Below are positions 8,859 to 16,229 of a stretch of DNA of 64,000 nucleotides, piece by piece. The DNA comes from Oceanospirillum sp048268485. GTDB lineage: Bacteria; Pseudomonadota; Gammaproteobacteria; Pseudomonadales; Halomonadaceae. The stretch lies in NCBI GenBank assembly GCA_048268485.1, contig JBLWVL010000005.1:62001-126000 (forward strand), written 5' to 3'. Position 1 is the stretch's first letter, and each line of letters opens with the position of its first letter. The position numbers were made by a program, and so were the translations under genes. The notes under the pieces were generated by a model, which was not told where the DNA came from, did no database searches, and was given only the letters and a program-made list of their open reading frames with translations.

Positions 8859-9590
8859 ATGTCTCAAGTTTCTATGCGTGATCTGCTGAAAGCAGGTGCT
8901 CACTTCGGTCACCAGACCCGTTACTGGAACCCGAAAATGTCTAAGTTCATTTTCGGTGCCCGCAACAAGATTCATATCATCAACCTGGAGCACACTGTTC
9001 CTGCGATGAATGAAGCACTATCTTTTGTTGAAAAACTGGCTTCCAGCAAAAACAAAGTACTGTTTGTTGGTACTAAGCGTGCTGCAAGCAAAGTGATCAA
9101 AGAAGAAGCATCCCGCGCGAGCATGCCATACGTTAACCACCGCTGGTTGGGTGGTATGCTGACTAACTACAAGACGATTCGTCAGTCTATCCGTCGCTTC
9201 CGTGATCTGGAGTCGATGCAGAATGATGGTACGTTCGAAAAGCTGACCAAAAAAGAAGTGCTGATGAATCAGCGCGAAATGGCTAAGCTTGAGCGTTCTA
9301 TCGGCGGTATTAAAGATATGGGTGGTCTGCCGGACGCTCTGTTCGTTATCGACGTTGACCACGAGCGCATCGCGATCAATGAAGCGAACAAACTGGGTAT
9401 CCCTGTTATCGGTATCGTTGATACTAACAGCAACCCAGATGGTGTTGACTATGTCGTTCCAGGTAACGACGATGCAATCCGTGCGATTCAGATCTATGCA
9501 CAGGGTGTTGCCAATGCTTGCCTGAAAGGCAAAGAAGGCAGTGCGTCTGAAGGCGAATTCGTAGAAGTTAGCGAAGCGCCTGCAGAGTAA
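8859..9590 (+). CDS. rpsB: 30S ribosomal protein S2
   Basis: S2 is a late-binding 30S protein that helps recruit S1. The start at 8859 (MSQVSMRDLLKAGAHFGHQ) has a TAGGAG ribosome site 7 bases before it; in-frame codons upstream belong to the leader. The 243 residues contain the conserved RYWNPKMSKFIFGARNKIHI and VPGNDDAIRAIQIY segments. It heads the rpsB-tsf unit and is separated from tsf by a hairpin. The identification is certain. Confidence 0.98.
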   Translation: MSQVSMRDLLKAGAHFGHQTRYWNPKMSKFIFGARNKIHIINLEHTVPAMNEALSFVEKLASSKNKVLFVGTKRAASKVIKEEASRASMPYVNHRWLGGMLTNYKTIRQSIRRFRDLESMQNDGTFEKLTKKEVLMNQREMAKLERSIGGIKDMGGLPDALFVIDVDHERIAINEANKLGIPVIGIVDTNSNPDGVDYVVPGNDDAIRAIQIYAQGVANACLKGKEGSASEGEFVEVSEAPAE

Positions 9591-9663
9591 TTGAGTGTGT
9601 CGGCTCTTTTTTATGAGTCGTCATATTCTGCTGTTAAATTTAACAGCGGCGACAGTTAACTCT

Positions 9664-9690
9664 GCAAAGGGGGCGTAAGCCCCCTTTTGC
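9664..9690 (+). terminator. rpsB-tsf intercistronic hairpin (attenuator-like)
   Basis: An 11-bp stem (GCAAAGGGGGC with GCCCCCTTTTGC, one bulge) closes a GTAA loop between rpsB and tsf. There is no long T-run after it, so it may be a partial terminator or RNA-processing site that sets the S2 to EF-Ts ratio, as described for the enteric operon. Confidence 0.65.
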
Positions 9691-9729
9691 AACCCCGGTT
9701 TTTCATATCAGATCAAGAGGTTATTCATC

Positions 9730-10593
9730 ATGGCTGCAATCAGCGCATCTATGGTTAAAGAGCTGCGTGAGCGTACTGGCTTAGGCATGCTGGAGTGCAA
9801 AGGCGCTCTGAAAGAAACAGGCGGCGATATCGAGCTGGCAATTGAAAATCTGCGTAAATCCAGTGGTATGAAGGCAGCTAAAAAAGCCAGCCGTGTTGCT
9901 GCAGATGGCGCAGTTGCGACTAAAGTCGCTGAAGATGGCAGCTACGGTATTGTTCTGGAAGTTAACTCCGAGACTGATTTTGTGGCTCGTGACGATAACT
10001 TTAAAGGCTTTGTTCAGTCTGTTGCGGACAAAGTTTTTGAAACCAAACAGACTGACGTAGCTAGTGTAATGGCTGGTGATTTGGAAGCAGCGCGTGAAGC
10101 TCTGGTTCAGAAAATTGGTGAAAACATTACAGTACGTCGTGCGGCAATCGTAGAAGCACCTGCTGGTGGTATCGTTGGTGAGTACGTACATGGCGGCCGT
10201 ATTGGCGTTCTGTCTGTACTGACTGGTGCTAATGCAGATGTAGCTAAAGATGTTGCTATGCACACTGCAGCTGTTAATCCTCGTGTTGCTCGTCCTGAAG
10301 ATATGCCAGAAGCTGAACTTCAGAAAGAGAAAGAGATCATCATGGCGCAACCTGATATGGAAGGTAAGCCTGAAGAGATCAAAGAGAAGATGGCTGTTGG
10401 TCGTGTTAAGAAGTTCCTGGCTGAGAACAGCCTGGTGGAACAAGCTTTCGTTAAAGATCCTTCTGTGACTGTTGGTGCTTTCGTTAAAGATAACGGTGGC
10501 GAAGTACAGTCTTTCATCCGTTTCGAAGTGGGTGAAGGTATCGAGAAAGTTGAAGAAGACTTCGCTGAAGAAGTGCGTAAGCAACTGGCTTAA
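9730..10593 (+). CDS. tsf: Elongation factor Ts
   Basis: EF-Ts is the nucleotide-exchange factor that regenerates EF-Tu-GTP. The 287 residues start with the UBA-like segment SASMVKELRERTGLGMLECK, followed by the TDFVARDDNFKGF motif of the core, including the Asp-Phe pair that enters EF-Tu. An AAGAGG site lies before the ATG at 9730. It is the second gene of rpsB-tsf. A large reverse-strand open frame over this gene is a shadow of its Ala/Lys/Glu-rich codons. Confidence 0.98.
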   Translation: MAAISASMVKELRERTGLGMLECKGALKETGGDIELAIENLRKSSGMKAAKKASRVAADGAVATKVAEDGSYGIVLEVNSETDFVARDDNFKGFVQSVADKVFETKQTDVASVMAGDLEAAREALVQKIGENITVRRAAIVEAPAGGIVGEYVHGGRIGVLSVLTGANADVAKDVAMHTAAVNPRVARPEDMPEAELQKEKEIIMAQPDMEGKPEEIKEKMAVGRVKKFLAENSLVEQAFVKDPSVTVGAFVKDNGGEVQSFIRFEVGEGIEKVEEDFAEEVRKQLA

Positions 10594-10612
10594 TTCGCAT
10601 TTCTGATGTAAT

Positions 10613-10650
10613 ACAATGGCGTGTGTAGCGAAAGCTGCACGCGCCATTGT
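10613..10650 (+). repeat. 17-bp GAAA-capped hairpin between tsf and pyrH
   Basis: Bases 10613-10629 pair with 10634-10650 over all 17 positions (two through G-U) around a GAAA tetraloop. It is not followed directly by a T-run. It could slow transcription, act as an RNase III processing site or protect the 3' end of the tsf message. Confidence 0.7.
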
Positions 10651-10700
10651 GCGATCTGCCCCCCTGTTTTATAGACCTTTTCTTGCCGGAGACTGACCAG

Positions 10701-11426
10701 ATGCCAGTAAATGAAAAACCCTCCCAGTACAAACGTATTCTTTTAAAGCTTAGCGGCGAAGCCCTGATGGGTGAGCAGAACTTCGGCATTGATCCTACGG
10801 TTCTGAATCGTATGGCACTGGAGATTGGTCAGCTGGTAGGTATCGGTGTTCAGGTTGGTTTGGTGATTGGTGGCGGCAACCTGTTCCGGGGTGCAGCACT
10901 GAGTCAGGCAGGGCTGGATCGTGTGACGGGCGACCATATGGGGATGTTGGCGACCGTGATGAACGGTTTGGCGATGCGGGATGCGCTTGAACGCGCTAAT
11001 ATCCGGACTCGCGTAATGTCAGCGATTCCGATGAGCGGTGTGGTTGAGCATTATGATCGTCGTAGCGCTATCCGTTATCTGAATACCGGAGATGTGGTAA
11101 TCTTTAGTGCCGGAACCGGCAACCCGTTTTTTACCACAGATTCAGCCGCCTGCCTGCGTGGCATTGAAGTTGATGCTGATGTCGTTATCAAAGCGACGAA
11201 AGTGGACGGGGTTTATGATAAAGATCCGGTAAAATTCTCCGATGCGGTGAAGTACGATCACCTGGGTTATGACAGCGTTCTTGAACAGAAGCTTGAGGTG
11301 ATGGATCTCACCGCTATCTGCCTGGTACGAGACCATAATAAACCGGTTCGTGTATTTGATATGAATAAACCTGGCGCGCTGCTGAACCTGGTAGTAGGTG
11401 GCGACGAAGGAACACTAATTGACTGA
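10701..11426 (+). CDS. pyrH: UMP kinase
   Basis: PyrH phosphorylates UMP to UDP; bacterial UMP kinases are hexamers of the amino-acid-kinase fold, inhibited by UTP. The start at 10701 (MPVNEKPSQYKRILLKLSGEA) has a CGGAG site; the 241 residues then fit the family. Visible motifs are KLSGEALMG (phosphate loop), GGGNLFRG and the C-terminal ATKVDGVYDKDP nucleotide region. The conserved order tsf-pyrH-frr is kept, and its stop lies 10 bases before the frr start. Confidence 0.97.
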   Translation: MPVNEKPSQYKRILLKLSGEALMGEQNFGIDPTVLNRMALEIGQLVGIGVQVGLVIGGGNLFRGAALSQAGLDRVTGDHMGMLATVMNGLAMRDALERANIRTRVMSAIPMSGVVEHYDRRSAIRYLNTGDVVIFSAGTGNPFFTTDSAACLRGIEVDADVVIKATKVDGVYDKDPVKFSDAVKYDHLGYDSVLEQKLEVMDLTAICLVRDHNKPVRVFDMNKPGALLNLVVGGDEGTLID

Positions 11427-11436
11427 GGAAACTTCC

Positions 11437-11994
11437 GTGATCAACGAAATTAAGACTGACGCAGAACAGCGGATGAAAAAAAGCCTGGAGTCTCTGACCA
11501 CGGCTTTTGCAAAAATTCGCACAGGCCGCGCGCATCCAAGTATTCTGGATGGTGTATCTGTTGATTATTATGGCACTCCAACGCCGCTGAGTCAGGTTGC
11601 TAATGTTAATGTCGAAGATGCCCGTACTCTGAGCATTCAGCCTTGGGAGCGTTCCATGGTTCAGGCCATTGAAAAGGCGATTATGACATCCGACCTGGGG
11701 TTGAACCCAAGTACAGCTGGTACTGTGATTCGTGTCCCTATGCCGGCCCTGACTGAAGAAACCCGTAAGAACTTTATTCGCCAGGCCCGCTCTGAGGCGG
11801 AAAACGGGAAAATTGCGATTCGCAATATCCGCCGTGATGCTAATGGCTCTGTAAAAGATCTTCTGAAAGAGAAGGAGATTACAGAGGATGAAGAGCGTCG
11901 CGCAGAAGACGATATTCAGAAGCTGACTGATAAATATGTTGCTGAGGCTGATACGCTTCTGGCTGCTAAAGAAAAAGACCTGATGCAGGTCTGA
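11437..11994 (+). CDS. frr: Ribosome recycling factor
   Basis: RRF splits post-termination ribosomes together with EF-G. I choose the GTG at 11437 (read as MINEIKTDAEQRMKKS): it gives exactly the standard 185 residues and has a GAGGA site 8 bases upstream. A TTG 18 bases earlier would overlap pyrH without a site. The conserved KIRTGRAHPSILD and SEAENGKIAIRNIRRDAN segments are present. It is the fourth gene of the translation block. Confidence 0.96.
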   Translation: MINEIKTDAEQRMKKSLESLTTAFAKIRTGRAHPSILDGVSVDYYGTPTPLSQVANVNVEDARTLSIQPWERSMVQAIEKAIMTSDLGLNPSTAGTVIRVPMPALTEETRKNFIRQARSEAENGKIAIRNIRRDANGSVKDLLKEKEITEDEERRAEDDIQKLTDKYVAEADTLLAAKEKDLMQV

Positions 11995-12003
11995 TTTTCC
12001 TCC

Positions 12004-12026
12004 GCACCCGCCGTTCAGGCGGGTGC
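12004..12026 (+). repeat. Hairpin between frr and uppS
   Basis: GCACCCGCC and GGCGGGTGC form a perfect 9-bp stem around a 5-base loop, ending 18 bases before the uppS ATG. No T-run follows, and the stem may mask or position the uppS start, which has no good ribosome site of its own. Confidence 0.6.
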
Positions 12027-12043
12027 CACTGTGTTGCCTATTC

Positions 12044-12790
12044 ATGGATTCAAAAAAGCAGAAAAATATTCCCCGTCATATCGCTATTATTATGGACGGT
12101 AATAACCGTTGGGCTAAAAAGCGCTTTCTTCCGGGGGTTGCCGGACATAAAGCGGGTGCTGATGCCGTTCGGGCCGTAATCCGAGGCTGTGTGGACCAGG
12201 GTGTTGAGGTTTTGACCCTGTTTGCTTTCAGTAGCGAAAACTGGCGGCGTCCGCAAAAAGAAGTTAATGCTCTGATGGATCTGTTTCTCGTGTCTCTGCG
12301 ACGTGAGGTCAGGAAACTGCACAAGTATGATATTCGATTGCGTATTATTGGTGATAAGTCTGGTTTTTCGGATGATATTCAGCAGGCGATTGAAGAGGCC
12401 GAAACTCTGACTGAGGGTAATAATGGCCTGCAGTTGAATATTGCAGCTAATTATGGTGGTCGCTGGGATATCGTGCATACTGCACAGCAGTTAGCACGGC
12501 AGGTGGCAGAGGGCTTATTAAAGCCTGAAGACATTACTGAGCAACGGTTTAATCAAGCAATTTCGCTTGGGGATCTGCCTGCGCCGGATTTGTGTATCCG
12601 CACTGCTGGCGAACAACGGATCAGTAACTATCTGCTATGGCAGTTTGCTTATAGTGAGTTTTATTACAGTCCACTCCTGTGGCCTGATTTTAAAGAAAAA
12701 GCATTAGCTGAAGCCATTGAAGATTTTGCCGGACGGCAACGACGGTTTGGCAAAACCAGTGAACAAATAGAAGGGAAAGCCGATGCTTAA
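12044..12790 (+). CDS. uppS: Undecaprenyl diphosphate synthase (cis-prenyltransferase)
   Basis: UppS condenses eight isopentenyl diphosphates onto farnesyl diphosphate to make the C55 lipid carrier for peptidoglycan and O-antigen. The start MDSKKQKNIPRHIAIIMDGN at 12044 gives 248 residues. HIAIIMDGNNRWAKKR carries the catalytic aspartate, and RTAGEQRISNYLLWQ is the substrate and Mg-binding C-terminal motif. The ribosome site is weak, and a strong hairpin lies just before it. It overlaps cdsA by 8 bases, so the two are coupled. Confidence 0.95.
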   Translation: MDSKKQKNIPRHIAIIMDGNNRWAKKRFLPGVAGHKAGADAVRAVIRGCVDQGVEVLTLFAFSSENWRRPQKEVNALMDLFLVSLRREVRKLHKYDIRLRIIGDKSGFSDDIQQAIEEAETLTEGNNGLQLNIAANYGGRWDIVHTAQQLARQVAEGLLKPEDITEQRFNQAISLGDLPAPDLCIRTAGEQRISNYLLWQFAYSEFYYSPLLWPDFKEKALAEAIEDFAGRQRRFGKTSEQIEGKADA

Positions 12791-13598
12791 GCAGCGTGTA
12801 TTCACCGCTTTAATTATGGCGCCGGTTGCGCTGTGGGGGCTTTTTGGCCTGTCTGTTGATTACTATATTCTTTTTGTCTCTGCCATTGTTCTGGTTGCCA
12901 GTTGGGAATGGTCTAACCTCTCAGGTGTTTCAAGATCCGGTAGCCTTATCTACCCCCTGACTATGGCTTTATTGCTTCTTGTTCTTAACGATATCCGCTC
13001 TGAAAAACTCGGCCAGTTGATTTTATATAGTGCTGCTGCAGCCTGGTTAGCTGCGCTCTGGTTTGTGGTTCAGTATCCGAAGAAAAGTATTTGGAAGTCT
13101 ACCCCGGCCCGATTATTGATTGGCTTTGCTGTGCTGATACCTTGCTGGGTTGGTTTTGTAGAGTTACGCACTAGTTTTTGGCTGGGAAAAGAAGCTTTAC
13201 TTTATATCTTGTTGTTGGTCTGGTGTGCAGATATTGGCGCTTATTTTGCCGGCCGCCGTTTTGGTAAAGCCAAGCTGGCACCTAAAGTCAGTCCCGGAAA
13301 GTCCTGGGCAGGTGTTTATGGCGGCCTCATCGCAACAGCTATCCTTGCGGTTGCTTGCGCTTGGTACTGGGGCTTTAATCAGAAAGAGATGTTGCTTCTT
13401 TTGGGTATAACTTTATTGGTAACTGGAGTATCTGTTCTTGGTGACTTGTTTGAGAGCATGGTAAAGCGCCATCAGGGAATGAAAGACAGTAGTCAATTGT
13501 TACCGGGTCATGGTGGTGTGATGGATCGTATTGATAGTTTGACGGCAGCTGTACCTGTCTTTGTTCTGAGCCTTAAGCTGACTGGATTGAGTTTATGA
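12783..13598 (+). CDS. cdsA: Phosphatidate cytidylyltransferase (CDP-diacylglycerol synthase)
   Basis: CdsA makes CDP-diacylglycerol from phosphatidic acid and CTP, the branch point of phospholipid synthesis. The 271-residue integral membrane protein has about eight hydrophobic helices; the family signature near the C terminus is seen as VSPGKSWAGVYGG, then LPGHGGVMDRIDSL with the metal-binding aspartates. It overlaps uppS upstream and dxr downstream (ATGA-type overlap), so it is part of one tightly packed operon. Confidence 0.95.
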   Translation: MLKQRVFTALIMAPVALWGLFGLSVDYYILFVSAIVLVASWEWSNLSGVSRSGSLIYPLTMALLLLVLNDIRSEKLGQLILYSAAAAWLAALWFVVQYPKKSIWKSTPARLLIGFAVLIPCWVGFVELRTSFWLGKEALLYILLLVWCADIGAYFAGRRFGKAKLAPKVSPGKSWAGVYGGLIATAILAVACAWYWGFNQKEMLLLLGITLLVTGVSVLGDLFESMVKRHQGMKDSSQLLPGHGGVMDRIDSLTAAVPVFVLSLKLTGLSL

Positions 13599-14815
13599 GT
13601 CAGGGAAAACCGCAGAATATTACACTATTAGGTGGCACGGGCTCCATCGGTGGCAGCACTCTTGATATTGTCGCCCGCTATCCGGATCTATATCGCTTAT
13701 ATGCCGTTTCCGGCTATCAGAGGGTTCATGAGCTGGCTGAAATCTGTCGCCAGTTTGAACCTGTGTTTGCGGTGGTTCCCGATCAGGCTACTGCTGACCG
13801 GTTAGAAGCAGATATTGAGGGTTTGGGTACAGCTGTTTTAGTGGGGAGCGGTGCTCTGGAGGAGATCGCAGCTTCAGAGTCGGTTGATATTGTGGTTGCT
13901 GCAATTGTGGGTGCCGCAGGCCTTCTGCCAGCGCTTGCGGCGGTGAAAGCAGGTAAGCGTATTCTTCTGGCGAATAAAGAAGCGCTGGTGATGTCCGGTC
14001 AGCTGTTTATGGATGAGGTTAGGCGATCCGGTGCAGAGCTTTTGCCGATTGATAGCGAGCACAATGCTATTTTTCAGTGCCTCCCTGCCTTGGGGACCTG
14101 CTTTGATGATTCCTCTCTGCCTGCGTCAGGTGTGCGCCAGATTCTGCTGACTGCATCCGGAGGCCCGTTCAGAGGCTATAGCCCGGATCAGCTCGCTGGA
14201 GTAACTCCGGAGCAGGCAGTGGCACATCCCAACTGGTCCATGGGGCAAAAGATTTCTGTAGATTCTGCCAGCCTGATGAACAAAGGGCTTGAGTTGATAG
14301 AAGCTTGCTGGTTGTTTTCGGTTCAACCGGAAGCGATTCAGGTGGTGGTTCATCCGCAGAGTATTATTCATTCCATGGTTGCTTATAACGATGGCTCTGT
14401 GATTGCTCAAATGGGTAATCCGGATATGCGAACACCAATTGCTTATGGCCTGGCCTGGCCGAGCCGAATTGATGCGGGTGTAAAGCCTTTGGATCTGTTT
14501 CAGGTGGCACGACTTGATTTTGAGCCTGCCGATGAAGTGGCATTCCCCTGCCTTGCATTAGCCCGGCAAGCCTTTTATCTGGGCGGTACGGCTCCTGCAA
14601 TATTAAATGCGGCGAATGAAGTTGCCGTTCAGGCATTTCTTGATAGGCGTATTGGCTTTGAACAGATTCCAGAGTTATGTCGCTATGCTCTGGATTGCCT
14701 GCCGGTGGAGCCAGCCACGTCATTGGACGTTATTCTGGCCAGTGATTGTAAAGCCCGGGAAATTTGTCAGCGCTATCTTGAACATTTATCGATGCATCGC
14801 ATCAAAGCGCAGTGA
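13595..14815 (+). CDS. dxr: 1-deoxy-D-xylulose 5-phosphate reductoisomerase
   Basis: Dxr (IspC) converts DXP to 2-C-methyl-D-erythritol 4-phosphate with NADPH, the committed step of the MEP isoprenoid pathway that feeds UppS. The 406-residue protein has the NADPH motif LLGGTGSIGGSTLDI at its N terminus, the metal-binding segment LPIDSEHNAIFQCL, and SVDSASLMNKGLELIEA. Its start overlaps the cdsA stop by four bases. ispD and ispF of the same pathway are about 21 kb downstream. Confidence 0.97.
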   Translation: MSQGKPQNITLLGGTGSIGGSTLDIVARYPDLYRLYAVSGYQRVHELAEICRQFEPVFAVVPDQATADRLEADIEGLGTAVLVGSGALEEIAASESVDIVVAAIVGAAGLLPALAAVKAGKRILLANKEALVMSGQLFMDEVRRSGAELLPIDSEHNAIFQCLPALGTCFDDSSLPASGVRQILLTASGGPFRGYSPDQLAGVTPEQAVAHPNWSMGQKISVDSASLMNKGLELIEACWLFSVQPEAIQVVVHPQSIIHSMVAYNDGSVIAQMGNPDMRTPIAYGLAWPSRIDAGVKPLDLFQVARLDFEPADEVAFPCLALARQAFYLGGTAPAILNAANEVAVQAFLDRRIGFEQIPELCRYALDCLPVEPATSLDVILASDCKAREICQRYLEHLSMHRIKAQ

Positions 14816-14834
14816 AGATTAACGGAGAGCGTGC

Positions 14835-16190
14835 ATGGGTGTTTTGCATACGGTATTGGCATTAATTGTCACCTTGGGAATTCTGGTTACAGTACATGAG
14901 TATGGTCATTTTTGGGTCGCTCGTCGCTGTGGTGTGAAAGTCCTGAAGTTTTCTGTCGGCTTCGGCAAGCCGTTGTATCGCTGGTTCGATAAGACCGGCA
15001 CGGAATATGCTGTTGCCTGGATTCCACTTGGTGGCTATGTCAGCATGCTGGATGAACGTGAAGGTCATGTTCCTGAGGAAGAGAAGCCTTACGCATTTAA
15101 TCAGCAATCGGTCTGGAAGCGAATTGCTATTGTGGCGGCAGGGCCCGTGGCCAACTTTATATTGGCTGTTCTGGCGTACTGGGTACTTTTCTTTTCCGGC
15201 ACCAGTGCATTAGCGCCTGTTGTTGGAGCGGTTCAGCCCGGCTCCCCAGCCTATGAAGCAGGGATACAGCCTGAGTCTGAATTGATCAGTATTGATGGTG
15301 AAGCTGTCTTCAGCTGGCAGGATGCGGGAATGCAGCTGTTAAGCCGGGTGGGAGATACGGGCCAGATCCGTATCATAACCCAGGAGTGGCAGGGCCATCG
15401 TCAGCAGGAGCATGCGGTTTCAGTCGACCGTTGGCTGGCTGGTACGAAAGAGCCTAATCCGTTAGCAGCCATTGGGATCGCGCCTTTTTCACCGCATATT
15501 GAGTCTGTCATCGGCAGGGTTTTGCCTGATGGCGCGGCTCAGGGGGCTGGGCTTAAAGTTGGTGACAGGATTGTGACGGCCAATGGCGAGCCTGTTGTGG
15601 ACTGGATGCACTGGGTGACGCTGGTTCAGTCTTCACCTGATCAGCAGATGAGACTGGAAATCGAACGCCAGGGTGATCTGCACTCTCTGAGTATTACACC
15701 TGCTTTGCGCCATTTGGATGATGGCCGTGAGATTGGTTACATAGGTGCTGCAGCTCAGCCAGGCCAGTGGCCGGAAGGTATGGTTCGAGAAGTCCGCTAT
15801 GGTGTTCTGGAGTCCGTGTCGCATGCAGTGACTAAAACGGCAGATATGATTGTCCTGACATTGGACTCTATTGGTAAAATGGTTGTCGGTTTAATCTCAG
15901 TTGAGAATCTTAGTGGCCCGATCACAATTGCTCAGGTTGCCAGTGATTCTGCAAAGGGTGGTTTTGAGAGTTTCCTGACCTTTTTAGCTTACATTAGCAT
16001 TAGTTTGGGTGTGCTGAATCTGTTGCCAATCCCGGTTTTGGATGGCGGCCATTTGATGTTCTATCTCGTTGAAGCCATTACCCGGCGACCTGTACCGGAA
16101 AAGGCCCAGCAGTTTGGTCTGCGACTTGGTATGATGCTGCTCGGTGGTCTGATGATTATCGCTTTTTATAATGACCTGATGCGCCTTTAA
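14835..16190 (+). CDS. rseP: Site-2 zinc protease RseP
   Basis: RseP is the inner-membrane intramembrane protease that cleaves RseA after DegS to release the envelope-stress factor sigma-E. The 451 residues have the zinc motif HEYGH at 21-25, two periplasmic PDZ domains in tandem (about 115-300) and the third metal ligand in PVLDGGHLMFY near residue 400. Four hydrophobic helices are visible. Its position between dxr and bamA is the conserved one. Confidence 0.96.
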   Translation: MGVLHTVLALIVTLGILVTVHEYGHFWVARRCGVKVLKFSVGFGKPLYRWFDKTGTEYAVAWIPLGGYVSMLDEREGHVPEEEKPYAFNQQSVWKRIAIVAAGPVANFILAVLAYWVLFFSGTSALAPVVGAVQPGSPAYEAGIQPESELISIDGEAVFSWQDAGMQLLSRVGDTGQIRIITQEWQGHRQQEHAVSVDRWLAGTKEPNPLAAIGIAPFSPHIESVIGRVLPDGAAQGAGLKVGDRIVTANGEPVVDWMHWVTLVQSSPDQQMRLEIERQGDLHSLSITPALRHLDDGREIGYIGAAAQPGQWPEGMVREVRYGVLESVSHAVTKTADMIVLTLDSIGKMVVGLISVENLSGPITIAQVASDSAKGGFESFLTFLAYISISLGVLNLLPIPVLDGGHLMFYLVEAITRRPVPEKAQQFGLRLGMMLLGGLMIIAFYNDLMRL

Positions 16191-16229
16191 ATTTTCAGTT
16201 AAACAGTCTCTTCTGGATAGTAGAATTTT

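Noticed and set aside
9781..10647. 288-codon reverse-strand open frame over tsf
   Set aside because: It is the shadow of a strongly biased forward gene; the translation is Asn/Thr/Phe-rich without domains or a ribosome site.
11314..12045. 243-codon reverse-strand frame over pyrH/frr
   Set aside because: It covers two certain genes and has no family pattern.
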